A stretch of 64,000 nt of DNA from Mycolicibacterium komossense (GTDB lineage: Bacteria > Actinomycetota > Actinomycetes > Mycobacteriales > Mycobacteriaceae). Within the stretch, counting starts at the first letter, position 1; each line of letters begins with the position of its first letter. Under the pieces are notes generated by a model. It was not told the DNA's origin, made no database searches, and saw nothing but the letters and a program-made list of their open reading frames with translations. Location: contig NZ_JACKTY010000004.1 in assembly GCF_025822605.1 (NCBI RefSeq), forward strand, positions 1 through 64,000, given 5' to 3'. Shown here piece by piece: positions 1 through 7,429 of this stretch. The position numbers were made by a program, and so were the translations under genes.

Positions 1-159
1 ACAATCGAGCTGGTCATCGCCTACCGATCCGAATCTCGCCCCGCGTCAGGCCGATTTGCTCTGAACCAGTGGACTCAACTCACCCTGACACGCAGGGGTG
101 CGCCGGTCGCCACGGACAAGCTCCCGCAGATGGGAGCTGGAGACGCACAGCGTCTGTAG
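1..159 (+). CDS. C-terminal end of an unidentified upstream phage protein (partial)
   Basis: Frame 1 is open from the window edge to a TAG at 157-159 and encodes 52 residues ending in GAGDAQRL. It sits directly before the scaffold gene, where phage head modules usually carry the portal or a head-maturation protein, so it is probably the tail end of one of these. The fragment has no motif that decides between them. Confidence 0.45.
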   Translation, partial: TIELVIAYRSESRPASGRFALNQWTQLTLTRRGAPVATDKLPQMGAGDAQRL

Positions 160-165
160 GCACGA

Positions 166-194
166 CCAGCTCGACGTTAAGAGCTGGCCAGCTC
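166..194 (+). promoter_or_regulatory. Hairpin-forming region between partial gene and scaffold gene
   Basis: CCAGCTC (166-172) pairs with GAGCTGG (181-187). GAGCTGGCCAGCTC (181-194) is also a perfect 14-base palindrome, so two alternative hairpins are possible. There is no T tract. It could modulate read-through or mRNA processing before the scaffold gene. No function is demonstrated. Confidence 0.3.
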
Positions 195-268
195 AGTCAC
201 CCGCAGGAGGCAGCTAACTGCAGCCAGACCACACCACAACCCTCGGAACGCCCTAAGGAGACCGCAGC

Positions 269-769
269 ATGAGCGACACCATCCCCGAAACCCCCACAAT
301 CGACGGAGCCAGCTCCGCTGGACTCCCGGCCACACCCGCTGCGCCGACGCACGACGAGGGCGCCAACGAGCCTCAGAAGGTCAACAAAGAGGCCCAATAC
401 CGAGTCCAGCGCAACGAGGCCCGCACCGAGCGGGACGCCCTGGCCGCGAAGGTCGAACAGATGCAGCGCGCCGAGGTCGAACGGCTGGCCTCTGATGGCC
501 TGAGCCATCCTGCTGACCTGTTCTCGCTGTCGGGCAACGAGGTGGCCGACTACCTGACCGATTCGGGTGACGTGGACGCCGCCAAGGTGGCCGCGGATGT
601 CTCTGCCGTACTGGCCGAACGGCCCGGTCTGCGGAGAAACTCACCTGCGTTTGACCCAACCCAGGGCCACGGCGGCGGCAAGGCACCTGAGAAGCGGCTC
701 CCGACGATGGCCGATTTCTTCCAGGCCAGCACCGACCACACACAACTCCCGAGCGTTCGCGCCAACTAG
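269..769 (+). CDS. Phage capsid scaffolding protein
   Basis: The protein has 166 residues. Its N-terminus is low in complexity and rich in Pro, Ala and Thr; a charged, probably coiled-coil stretch (about residues 35-75, rich in Arg, Glu and Ala) and a basic Pro/Gly-rich tail follow. This composition and the position just before the major capsid gene are typical of siphophage scaffold proteins, which template procapsid assembly and are then lost. A good ribosome site (AAGGAG, spacing 8) precedes the ATG. No sign of a fused protease domain is seen. Identification rests on composition and context rather than a conserved motif. Confidence 0.75.
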   Translation: MSDTIPETPTIDGASSAGLPATPAAPTHDEGANEPQKVNKEAQYRVQRNEARTERDALAAKVEQMQRAEVERLASDGLSHPADLFSLSGNEVADYLTDSGDVDAAKVAADVSAVLAERPGLRRNSPAFDPTQGHGGGKAPEKRLPTMADFFQASTDHTQLPSVRAN

Positions 770-831
770 ATCTCGGGGCGGGCCGTCTGTGGCGGCTCCC
801 CTCGCAACACAAGCCTCCGTGAGGCACCCGA

Positions 832-850
832 GGCCGATCTGTGATCGGCC
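832..850 (+). promoter_or_regulatory. Short hairpin between scaffold and capsid genes
   Basis: GGCCGAT (832-838) pairs with ATCGGCC (844-850) over a five-base loop in the 124-base gap between scaffold and capsid genes. No T tract follows. It may stabilise or separate the capsid message; this is inference. Confidence 0.3.
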
Positions 851-893
851 CTATTCCATTGCAGAACAACACATCTAACGAAAGGTGGCCCTC

Positions 894-1715
894 ATGGCTA
901 CTCAGCACTCAAACACCGCCGATGCCTGGACTCCCGAGGACTTCGGCAAGGTTCTGAACAAGGCGATCCAGGCCCAGTCGACCGCGTTCCGAGCGGGTTC
1001 GCTGTTCGGCACCGACAAGGTGCGTGTGAGCTTCCCGCTGTGGAGCTCCGACCCGTCTGCCGCTTGGCTGGACGAGCTGGAAGTGATCGTTCCGACGGAC
1101 GGTGCGACGGGCTCGGTCACCAGCACGCCGTCCAAGGTCGGCGGCATCACGACGCTGTCCAATGAGATCCGCAACGACACCGACCCGGCGATTGCCGATC
1201 AGGCTGCCGCCGGTCTGGCGAACGACATCGCCAAGAAGATCGACGCCGCGTTCCTGGCGAACACCACGGCCAAGGCGAACAGCGGCCTCCTGTCACTGAC
1301 CTCCTCGGTCGTGGACACCGGTGCCACGATCGCCAACGAGGATCCGTTCATCGACGCTATCTTCGCCGCCGAGGCTGTCGGCGCCAACATTGATCGGTGG
1401 ATCATGCATCCCGATACCGCGAAGGTGCTGTCGAAGATCAAGAAGGGCACCGGCTCTAACGAGCGGCTGCTGGAGCGCACCACCGATGGCGCGTTCATCG
1501 CAGGCATCCGGGTGCTGACCGATCCCGCTGTCGACGCCAACACCAAGGCGTGGGGCCTGGACTCGACCCGCACCAAGATCGTGCTCCGACAGGGCACCGA
1601 GATGCGGATGTTCGACGTTCCGCGCCAGGACGCCATCGACGTTCGCGGCATCGCCCGCGTCGGCTTCGCGTTCCTGCATCCGCAGTCGGTCGTCCGTCTG
1701 CACGACGCCGCCTGA
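894..1715 (+). CDS. Phage major capsid protein, HK97 fold
   Basis: The protein has 273 residues and starts MATQHSNTADAWTPEDFGKV. I chose the ATG at 894 because GAAAGG lies eight bases upstream; an in-frame GTG at 885 overlaps that ribosome site. Features of the actinophage capsid family include an N-terminal helix on the inner shell, a middle segment that may hold the E-loop, and an alpha/beta domain ending in a strand with the pattern RVGFAFLHPQSVVRL. The length matches capsid proteins made with a separate scaffold. It follows the scaffold gene and ends 9 bases before the convergent peptidase-like gene. It should form the procapsid shell. Confidence 0.88.
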   Translation: MATQHSNTADAWTPEDFGKVLNKAIQAQSTAFRAGSLFGTDKVRVSFPLWSSDPSAAWLDELEVIVPTDGATGSVTSTPSKVGGITTLSNEIRNDTDPAIADQAAAGLANDIAKKIDAAFLANTTAKANSGLLSLTSSVVDTGATIANEDPFIDAIFAAEAVGANIDRWIMHPDTAKVLSKIKKGTGSNERLLERTTDGAFIAGIRVLTDPAVDANTKAWGLDSTRTKIVLRQGTEMRMFDVPRQDAIDVRGIARVGFAFLHPQSVVRLHDAA

Positions 1716-1723
1716 TCGACGGA

Positions 1724-2290
1724 CTAGTGGTTGAACGGGGGGAGGGGTCCAACAAGGCCCTTCCCTTCCTCAGGGGCTGGAACAAAGTCCTTGCAGACCC
1801 AACGGTCTCGCCAACTATCTCGAATCAGCAACTGGCCGTTACTGAGTCGGATTTTCTTCGCGCGGGCGAGCATCTCTTCGGCGAGGTTCTGAACCTCTTG
1901 GGCTTCCCAGGCAGCCGACATCACTCCGTCCGCCCTCTCGTGCCAGTCCTCGAAGGTTTCCGCAGTAAAGATCTCGGCGTCGCGCTCCGCATAATGGATG
2001 AAAAGGTCCTGGTCGTCATTGTTCGCGTAGATGCACGTGAGGACGTCATAGAAAGTGAGGGCGTCGGCGGGCCGGTAGAACTTCACATGCGCCCAGGGCC
2101 CTCCGTAAACGCGGAAAGCATCATCTGCGGTTACGGACGAACAGTTTGTGCCGCCGCTCTCGGCGTCGTTGTTATTCCTGTCGCAGATGTCTATGTGCTC
2201 CACTGCGCCACGCGGCGTTTTTATTGCCGCGATGGCGTGGCCTGCTTCGTGGTACGCAGTGTGACGCCGTTCGGGGTAGTCCTCGTCCAC
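1724..2290 (-). CDS. Small M41/FtsH-like zinc peptidase domain protein (HEAGH)
   Basis: The protein has 188 residues and carries HEAGH at residues 14-18, the zinc-binding and catalytic signature of M41 (FtsH-type) peptidases. Further features of that fold are a GGPWAHVKF segment in the place of the usual AGPAAE motif, and a C-terminal helix with the pattern WEAQEVQNLAEEML, like the end of the FtsH peptidase domain. There is no AAA ATPase domain and no membrane segment, so it is a free-standing cytoplasmic peptidase or a regulator built on that fold. It lies on the opposite strand inside the head module, convergent with the capsid gene, as an independently transcribed cargo gene would. The GTG start at 2290 has only a weak ribosome site. 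The substrate is unknown. Confidence 0.65.
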   Translation of the reverse strand: MDEDYPERRHTAYHEAGHAIAAIKTPRGAVEHIDICDRNNNDAESGGTNCSSVTADDAFRVYGGPWAHVKFYRPADALTFYDVLTCIYANNDDQDLFIHYAERDAEIFTAETFEDWHERADGVMSAAWEAQEVQNLAEEMLARAKKIRLSNGQLLIRDSWRDRWVCKDFVPAPEEGKGLVGPLPPFNH

Positions 2291-2357
2291 GTGTCAGAGC
2301 TTAGATGCGGAGAGCCGCCGGGGCTATGTGCTGCACTACGCACTCGCTAGAGCGCCG

Positions 2358-2630
2358 CTACTCGCGGGCACCGCTCTGGCCCGCGTCGCTCGCTCGTAGC
2401 AATGCGTTCTTGTGGTCGAGCGCAATGTTGTACGCCTGGTGACCGCTCTTAACGCCACCCGGCGGTGTGAGCACTGTGACTGGACCGCCCTCGAACTGGT
2501 GGGTGGCCGCCCACCATCCGGTCTCTAGGCGTGCCATCACGTAGGAGTGGCGTTGCCACGTGAGGATGGACGCACAAGACCCGCGCTCGTTCTTCGGCTC
2601 GAGGTCGTTGAACTTGAACTTCGTTGTCAC
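2358..2630 (-). CDS. Hypothetical protein of the phage element
   Basis: A 90-residue protein with a GTG start at 2630 and an AAAGAA ribosome site upstream. It lies 67 bases before the HEAGH gene on the same strand, so the two are likely co-transcribed. The sequence is mixed alpha/beta with several aromatic residues (GWWAATHQFEGG) and no recognised motif. It has no signal peptide or membrane segment. It may be a partner or regulator of the peptidase, but that rests only on adjacency. Confidence 0.5.
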   Translation of the reverse strand: MTTKFKFNDLEPKNERGSCASILTWQRHSYVMARLETGWWAATHQFEGGPVTVLTPPGGVKSGHQAYNIALDHKNALLRASDAGQSGARE

Positions 2631-2776
2631 GTTAGTTCTTTCACACCTGATCGTCGTTGTCGTTCTTGGTGATCAGATAGTCACAGGCGAGGCGGTCTCG
2701 GGCAAGAGGCGAACGGCACGCGCCCATCATTGATGCCGCTCAGAGAACGGACCCCACTCCAGGGGGGATCCCCTCC

Positions 2777-2813
2777 CGGCACCCTTCCCGACCGGTCGGT
2801 TATGCGGGTGCCG
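2777..2813. promoter_or_regulatory. Nested hairpin in the divergent intergenic region
   Basis: CGGCACCC (2777-2784) pairs with GGGTGCCG (2806-2813). The loop contains the perfect 12-base palindrome CCGACCGGTCGG (2788-2799). The structure lies between the divergent minus-strand pair (ending upstream at 2630) and the plus-strand gene at 2869. It could be an operator for a dimeric repressor of both units or an RNA structure in the leader. The remaining intergenic bases (2631-2868) show no open reading frame I can support. Confidence 0.4.
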
Positions 2814-2868
2814 AATCGTGCGAGCAATAAACCCCTGTTTTTCCGAGAGTCAGTTAGAAAGAGGAAAT

Positions 2869-3156
2869 ATGCGTACACCTGCGGGTTTGCAGGCGCAGGG
2901 CAAGGCTCTGTGGAAGAAAATCACAGGCGAGTTCGACCTGGAAACCGAGCCAGACAGGCTGGAACTGCTGTTTCAGGCGTGCAAAACCGCCGACCAGATC
3001 GCCGAGCTAGACGAGGCAGCCGCCGAGGGCCCGCTGACCGTTAGGGGCAGCATGGGCCAGCCGGTGATCTCCCCGTTCATTGCAGAGGCTCGAGTTCAGC
3101 GCGGCTTGCTCGCCCAGTTGCTGGGCCGAATGAACTTCTCGGACACCGATGAGTAG
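2869..3156 (+). CDS. Small terminase (P27-like) related phage protein
   Basis: A 95-residue helical protein starting MRTPAGLQAQGKALWKKITG. The ATG at 2869 follows the strong ribosome site AGAGGAA; an in-frame upstream start at 2818 lacks one. The pattern GKALWKKI, then L..C..AD.I..L, then LTVRGSMGQPVISPFI and LLAQLLGRM resembles short actinophage P27-type small terminase subunits, which bind DNA and recruit the large subunit for packaging. Small terminase genes usually lie upstream of capsid genes, so the position here is unusual. It overlaps the next gene by eight bases, indicating coupled translation. Confidence 0.55.
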   Translation: MRTPAGLQAQGKALWKKITGEFDLETEPDRLELLFQACKTADQIAELDEAAAEGPLTVRGSMGQPVISPFIAEARVQRGLLAQLLGRMNFSDTDE

Positions 3157-3355
3157 GGCCGGTCGCAAGACGAAGCGGAAACGCCAGGCGATCGCCAAGA
3201 GGCAACCGTCTACGTCATTCGTCGACATCCTCAAGCGCCGACTCACTTCCCCCGCCGTCTCGAGGCCCTGGAACGAGGACGACGAACGGCGCTACCAGAA
3301 GCAGTTCAACAAGGCATCGCCGCTGAGCCATCAGCTCAGCCGCCAAATCATCTAG
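3149..3355 (+). CDS. Small basic phage protein of unknown function
   Basis: A 68-residue protein with a very basic N-terminus (SRAGRKTKRKRQAIAKR) and a charged C-terminal half. Its ATG lies within the end of the preceding gene, so translation is coupled, and it is followed after 9 bases by the next phage gene. The basic N-terminus suggests nucleic-acid binding or interaction with the packaging machinery. No family is recognised. Confidence 0.5.
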   Translation: MSRAGRKTKRKRQAIAKRQPSTSFVDILKRRLTSPAVSRPWNEDDERRYQKQFNKASPLSHQLSRQII

Positions 3356-3364
3356 GAGACAACC

Positions 3365-3580
3365 ATGACCCCGAATCTCACCCCCGGCGACAAAGCCACC
3401 GTGACCGGCCCCCTGCGGGTCACCGAGACCACCCCCGGGGGCTGCGTGTTTCTCAAGCCAGGCGAGACCGTCGAGGTGCTCGAACCCGCCAACGCCGAGG
3501 GTTCGGTGTTCGTCCAGGGCAACGAGTCCGGGCCGCGCCAGTACATTGCGGCTTCCTCGCTTACCCCGGTGGCGGACTGA
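3365..3580 (+). CDS. Small beta-rich phage protein of unknown function
   Basis: A 71-residue protein rich in Val, Thr and Gly, with a pattern of short strands (KATVTGPLRVTET, TVEVLEPANAEGSVFV) that suggests an SH3-like barrel. The ATG at 3365 follows GGAGAC. The stop overlaps the start of the connector gene (TGATG), so it belongs to the head operon. Small barrel proteins in this position can be head decoration or connector-associated proteins, but no specific family is recognised. Confidence 0.55.
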   Translation: MTPNLTPGDKATVTGPLRVTETTPGGCVFLKPGETVEVLEPANAEGSVFVQGNESGPRQYIAASSLTPVAD

Positions 3581-3957
3581 TGGCATACGCAACCGCTGCA
3601 GACGTTCAGGCCATCGCAGGACGGGAGCTTTCGACCGAGGAGATCGCACTCGCTACACGCCGACTGGCTCAGGTGGAGCGGATGATCGTCCGCAGGGTTC
3701 CCGACCTCGCCGGCCAAACCGAGGCAGGCGAGATCGACCGCCAGGACGTGATCGACATCGAAGCTGAGGCCGTGCTGCGGGTGCTCCGCAACCCCGAGGG
3801 CATCCGGTCGGAGACCGATGGCACCTACGGATACCAGCTTTCCAGCGAGGCAGCCGATAACCGGCTGCGGATCCTCCCCGAGGAGTGGCTGACGCTGGGC
3901 ATCAAGCCCAGCAAGATGTTTCAGATCTCCCCAGGCCGCGGAGGAGTCGCGCTGTGA
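3580..3957 (+). CDS. Phage head-tail connector (Gp19/Gp15-like adaptor)
   Basis: A 125-residue mostly helical protein starting MAYATAADVQAIAGRELSTEE. It has the layout of actinophage adaptor proteins: an N-terminal helix bundle that begins with a T.ADVQAI segment, a helix with LAQVERMIVRRVPDL, and then DVIDIEAEAVLRVLRNPEGIRSETDGTYGY. The adaptor binds the portal ring and extends the head exit channel. The start overlaps the previous stop and its own end overlaps the next start (GTGA), so it lies in a tight head-completion operon. Confidence 0.75.
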   Translation: MAYATAADVQAIAGRELSTEEIALATRRLAQVERMIVRRVPDLAGQTEAGEIDRQDVIDIEAEAVLRVLRNPEGIRSETDGTYGYQLSSEAADNRLRILPEEWLTLGIKPSKMFQISPGRGGVAL

Positions 3958-4301
3958 GCCTCCTCCGCCGCGGGATCGAGACCGTCAAGGTGTTCCAGGA
4001 GATCCAGAACCCGATCACCGACTCAGACGGCAACACCTGGACCCGACCGGCCAAGATTGGAACGCTCGTCCGAGCCGTGGTGCAGCCGCTGGGCTTGCTC
4101 GGCGCTCCATCCGAGAACCAGGACGGCGGGTTCCACACCGAGAGCCGTTACCGGCTCCGGTTGATCAACTACCCGAATATTCTTGGCGCTCAGTCGCAGA
4201 TCGAGTGGCGCGGCAAGCGGTACTCCATCGAGGGTGACGCGATGATCTACAACGGGAGCCACCGAACTGCTCACGTCGATTACGTGATGGCGCGGAGGTA
4301 A
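3954..4301 (+). CDS. Phage head closure / head-tail stopper protein
   Basis: A 115-residue protein. I chose the GTG at 3954, which overlaps the preceding stop and has GAGGAG upstream; longer in-frame versions run into the previous gene. The sequence is beta-rich (TVKVFQEIQNPITDSDGNTW, SRYRLRLINY, IEWRGKRYSIEGDA), the barrel pattern of stopper proteins that close the filled head. It is the last plus-strand phage gene; after 125 bases without features the next gene is convergent. No tail genes follow. Confidence 0.65.
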   Translation: MSLLRRGIETVKVFQEIQNPITDSDGNTWTRPAKIGTLVRAVVQPLGLLGAPSENQDGGFHTESRYRLRLINYPNILGAQSQIEWRGKRYSIEGDAMIYNGSHRTAHVDYVMARR

Positions 4302-4426
4302 TCCGGCACGAGGCCGTCGTCCTGCTTCTCACCGGTTGGCCCCCGCCTGTTGCCGCTGTCGTGTCGGCCGTCCCAGGATGGGGCCTCCAACACAGCGAAC
4401 GTCGCCAGTAGTTCGACGTAGGGACG

Positions 4427-5197
4427 CTAAGCCGCCGCGGCCAGCCCCTCGGCAGCAGTCACACCCGGCGGCAGCAGGCGCGCGGTGCGCTCGTTCACGT
4501 CGTAATCGATCAGCCGGTCCCTATGAAGCGGCTTCAACACATCCTTCCGGAACGACGGCAAGCCAGGGTGCTCCAACCAACGGAGCAGATCTGATTCGGC
4601 GACATCGCCCGCCTCGGTCAAGAGCAACAAAAGGGTCTGCTGCTTCCACGTCAATCCCTTACGCAGGACACGCTTCTTGTCGCCATGGGTCCACACCCAC
4701 GTCACCTCACGCTCAACGAGGCCCTCAACGATCTCGGTCGCTTCCTCGGTCGTGAGCGTATGGAGCAGGCGAACCAACTCGGCCATGAGCCACTTGGACG
4801 TGTACAAAACTGCGGTGGCGTCCATGTGGTTCGGATCAACATCAGCGCCAGCGTGGCCGACACCCCGGTTGTTCCGGATGTCGTACAGCCCCATCATCAT
4901 CCGAGGTATGAGAATGCGTGCCGTCCGGCTGTTCGGCACCTGTTGGTAGGTGCGCTCCATGTCCCAGCACGTGTTTGGGAATCTGCTCGGCTTCTCCGCG
5001 CGCGCCGGGTATGTCCCGCCCTCCAGCCAGCCCTTGCAAATCGTGTAGACGGCCTCGCACAGCTTGCCGCCGTTTAACTCCGAGGGCTCCCATTTGCGCT
5101 CCCGGTAGTTCTTGACGATCTCGTTGAACGCATTCAGTAGGTCGTCACGCAGGGTGGTCGGCAGGACCGAGAACGCGTCGGCCGGAGCGAGGCTCAC
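4427..5197 (-). CDS. Putative HEPN-type abortive-infection protein with C-terminal winged-helix-like region
   Basis: A 256-residue cytoplasmic protein. Residues 1-150 are helical and contain RNNRGVGH (R108 to H115), fitting the R-x4-6-H signature of HEPN ribonucleases, in a context (YDIRNNRGVGHAGADVDP) typical of abortive-infection proteins. Residues about 175-245 look like a winged helix (LTWKQQTLLLLLTEAGDVAESDLLRWLE, then a basic turn and LLPPG). The GTG start lies one base after the stop of the preceding gene, with GAGGGGA upstream, so the two are translationally coupled. I infer a toxin or effector role in exclusion of competing phages; no exact family match is recalled. Confidence 0.55.
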   Translation of the reverse strand: MSLAPADAFSVLPTTLRDDLLNAFNEIVKNYRERKWEPSELNGGKLCEAVYTICKGWLEGGTYPARAEKPSRFPNTCWDMERTYQQVPNSRTARILIPRMMMGLYDIRNNRGVGHAGADVDPNHMDATAVLYTSKWLMAELVRLLHTLTTEEATEIVEGLVEREVTWVWTHGDKKRVLRKGLTWKQQTLLLLLTEAGDVAESDLLRWLEHPGLPSFRKDVLKPLHRDRLIDYDVNERTARLLPPGVTAAEGLAAAA

Positions 5198-5198
5198 G

Positions 5199-5735
5199 TT
5201 AGGTCCCCTCGCCGCGCAGCATGCCCTGCACGTACACCAATCCCTCGTGCGTCACCTTGTAGGTCTTGCGAGCCTGCCTGGACTTGCCTGTCTTTTGCAC
5301 CTGGACGATCCGCGCCGGCTTCTTCTGCATGTTCGCGGTAAGCGCATCTGTGATGTTGCTGATGGCGTGGCCTAGGTTCTTGAGTTCTTTCTGCAGGACC
5401 GCCGACTGCCAGGTGCTTTGGCTCTGGATTGTCTGCAACCAGTACGCGGCGACGAGGGCCTTATCAGGGTTGGTCTTCGGCTGAGCCTTATCGAACAGGT
5501 CGGCGAAGTGTTCGTACACCGGGGCTTCCTCAGCGATCTCCTCGTCAGTGACCTCCTCGCCGCCGCCGCCGATTCCATTAGCGGCACCGCCGCCATGGCG
5601 ACTACCCGATGAGACGTTCAGGCTCACGCCGTATCGCTCTGCTGCCCAACGCAGGACACGGCCACGCGCATCATCTTCGAGGTCAGCCAGCGCTGTGGCG
5701 AGTGCCGACATGGCTTCGATCTCGGGGTCCGCCAT
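5199..5735 (-). CDS. Conserved hypothetical protein with winged-helix-like C-terminus, partner of the HEPN gene
   Basis: A 178-residue protein. The ATG at 5735 has a perfect AGGAGG ribosome site; the longer reading frame to 5798 adds residues that overlap the promoter. Order: a short helical N-terminus (MADPEIEAMSALATALADLE) with a RVLRWAAERYGV helix, a Gly-rich linker (about residues 45-58), an acidic stretch, then a domain (KALVAAYWLQT, NKELKNLGHAISNIT-like, QVQKTGKSRQARKTYKVTHEGL) that looks like a winged helix. I recall similar unnamed proteins beside defence genes. It may sense a trigger or control the downstream HEPN protein; that is inference. Confidence 0.6.
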   Translation of the reverse strand: MADPEIEAMSALATALADLEDDARGRVLRWAAERYGVSLNVSSGSRHGGGAANGIGGGGEEVTDEEIAEEAPVYEHFADLFDKAQPKTNPDKALVAAYWLQTIQSQSTWQSAVLQKELKNLGHAISNITDALTANMQKKPARIVQVQKTGKSRQARKTYKVTHEGLVYVQGMLRGEGT

Positions 5736-5771
5736 GATGCCTCCTATTGGCCAATGGACCTCAAGAGTATA
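5736..5771 (-). promoter_or_regulatory. Probable promoter of the two-gene HEPN module
   Basis: On the minus strand TATACT (plus positions 5766-5771), preceded by TTGGG, forms a good -10 element with an extended-10-like context. It lies 30 bases before the ATG at 5735. No convincing -35 is seen. ATTGGCCAAT (about 5745-5754), a perfect 10-base palindrome between the -10 and the start codon, could be an operator. The region is markedly AT-richer than its surroundings. Confidence 0.45.
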
Positions 5772-5878
5772 CCCAATGTTGACGCCAATAGAGTTCATGT
5801 CGCCTTCGAATACAACCGGCTCGCGGAGGACAGGTGACCCTAGCTCGTCAGGACGACTGCGGCTGCGGAGTCAGGCGG

Positions 5879-7429
5879 CTATAAGACCCTGTCGAAATAA
5901 CTGCGTTCACCTTTGCGGCACAAGACATACCGCAGACGGGCGTCTAGGTAGAGCTGCCGTCGCTCCCCTTCGTCGGCAGTCTTCCACGCCTCCGCTTTCG
6001 TCTGGCCAGTCTCCTCGGCCACCCAGCCGGCCACGCGGCTCGGCACGGCCGCGAGCTGATCGCGCTTGGCCACCTGAGCCTTCAACCGCTCCATCCATAG
6101 CCGTTCATCCTCCGGTGTCGTCAATAGACCCGCGTCGGACTCCATCCGCAGCCGTTCGATAGTCGCGTTGACTTGCTCTAGCTCGGCACTGTGGTCCTCC
6201 CCAGGAAAGAACACACTTCGAGTCATAGGTTCGTCACCTCGGTTGTAGGTGAACTCGTGTGCCAATTGGAAATCCACGTCGTCACCCCGCGCCGACACCC
6301 CGTTGCAGTTCAACGGAGTGCGTCCGCACCTGTACGTGCGCCACTCTCGCATCTCCCCCGTGGTCTTGAGATTCTTACGGGTGGTCTGCTGAGCCAGCGA
6401 GGCCCCGCAGATGCCCTCGGCGACACCACACGCTGGGCACCCGGTGCAACCGCACACGGCAACGCCCAAAACCGGATTTGTCGTCTTGCTCGGTGTCCGC
6501 TGGCCCAGCTTCCGGAGCTGGGCAGCCTTCTGTATCTGCCGCCAAGTGTCGGCGTCGAAGGTCGCCGGTCCAAGCCGGATCGGCTCCCCGTCGGCGTCGA
6601 GCACCGTCATCGTCTGCTTGCCCCGCCCGGTCATCTTCAAGCCCTGAGTCCTCGGTGAGGTGAGTGCGTCGATCACGACGTTGACCGACCACGGCCGAGC
6701 CTTCGCAGGCTTCCCGGCAGCTACCCGCGCACGGTCCATGTTCGTGAGGTGACCGGACTCGTTGAGCCACGCGGCGATACGGATGAAGCTCCAGCCTTCC
6801 AGCAGACGACTGGCCATCGAGTGGAGCAACGCCTTGCCGGTCTCGTCGGTGTCGAGACCCTTGCCCTTGCCGCTGGGGTGATCGATCACCTTGAACCCCA
6901 GTGGTGGAACTCCCGAGGCCCAGCGGTCCATGCCGCGTAGTGCTCGGTGGCTGTCCTGAGCCCTCGTCTTGAACCTGTTCAACTCCAACTGGGCGAAAAA
7001 CGAGCCGAGGTAGACAAATAGCTCGGCCATCATCTCGTCGATGCCCTTGACGGCACCGGGCCCCTTGGGCCGATAGTCCAGCGTCAGGCCGTCATCCGCG
7101 AACGCGACGACCTTCCGCCGTTCTTCGGCCCAGCGGGCGAAGTCCACACAGTGACGGGTCGACCGGAAAGCCCGATCCATCTTCGACCAGACGATCACGT
7201 CCCACGCGGCTGCCCCCTCCTCGGTGAGCCACGGTCCGAGGTCTGGGCGATCTTCGGGTCGTTTCTCAGCTGACACCCCGAGATCCTCGAACTGGCCCAC
7301 GACCTCGTACCCCTTGGCCTCGGCCCACTTCGTCGTGGCCTCCAACTGCGCCAAGTGCGAGACCTTCTGCGGCCCTTGGACTACCGAGACTCGTGCGCCG
7401 ACGATCGCGCGTGGAGCTTGCTTCGACAT
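5879..7429 (-). CDS. Large serine integrase
   Basis: A 516-residue site-specific recombinase. Order: resolvase catalytic domain (about 1-150) with ARVS, where S15 is the likely nucleophile, and a conserved DRAFRS arginine segment; recombinase domain (about 155-290); a Cys-rich zinc ribbon (about 320-385) with CGCTGCPAC and a later RTYRCGRTPLNCNG; then a coiled coil (about 400-450). The size matches mycobacteriophage Bxb1 integrase. It integrates the element by attP x attB recombination and should need a separate directionality factor for excision; none is recognised here. The gene starts about 18 bases inside the right junction, as usual for serine integrases encoded next to attP. Confidence 0.93.
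   Translation of the reverse strand: MSKQAPRAIVGARVSVVQGPQKVSHLAQLEATTKWAEAKGYEVVGQFEDLGVSAEKRPEDRPDLGPWLTEEGAAAWDVIVWSKMDRAFRSTRHCVDFARWAEERRKVVAFADDGLTLDYRPKGPGAVKGIDEMMAELFVYLGSFFAQLELNRFKTRAQDSHRALRGMDRWASGVPPLGFKVIDHPSGKGKGLDTDETGKALLHSMASRLLEGWSFIRIAAWLNESGHLTNMDRARVAAGKPAKARPWSVNVVIDALTSPRTQGLKMTGRGKQTMTVLDADGEPIRLGPATFDADTWRQIQKAAQLRKLGQRTPSKTTNPVLGVAVCGCTGCPACGVAEGICGASLAQQTTRKNLKTTGEMREWRTYRCGRTPLNCNGVSARGDDVDFQLAHEFTYNRGDEPMTRSVFFPGEDHSAELEQVNATIERLRMESDAGLLTTPEDERLWMERLKAQVAKRDQLAAVPSRVAGWVAEETGQTKAEAWKTADEGERRQLYLDARLRYVLCRKGERSYFDRVL

Noticed and set aside
69..272. 67-codon plus-strand frame near the window start
   Set aside because: It overlaps the end of the partial gene in another frame and crosses the hairpin and scaffold ribosome site; composition is random.
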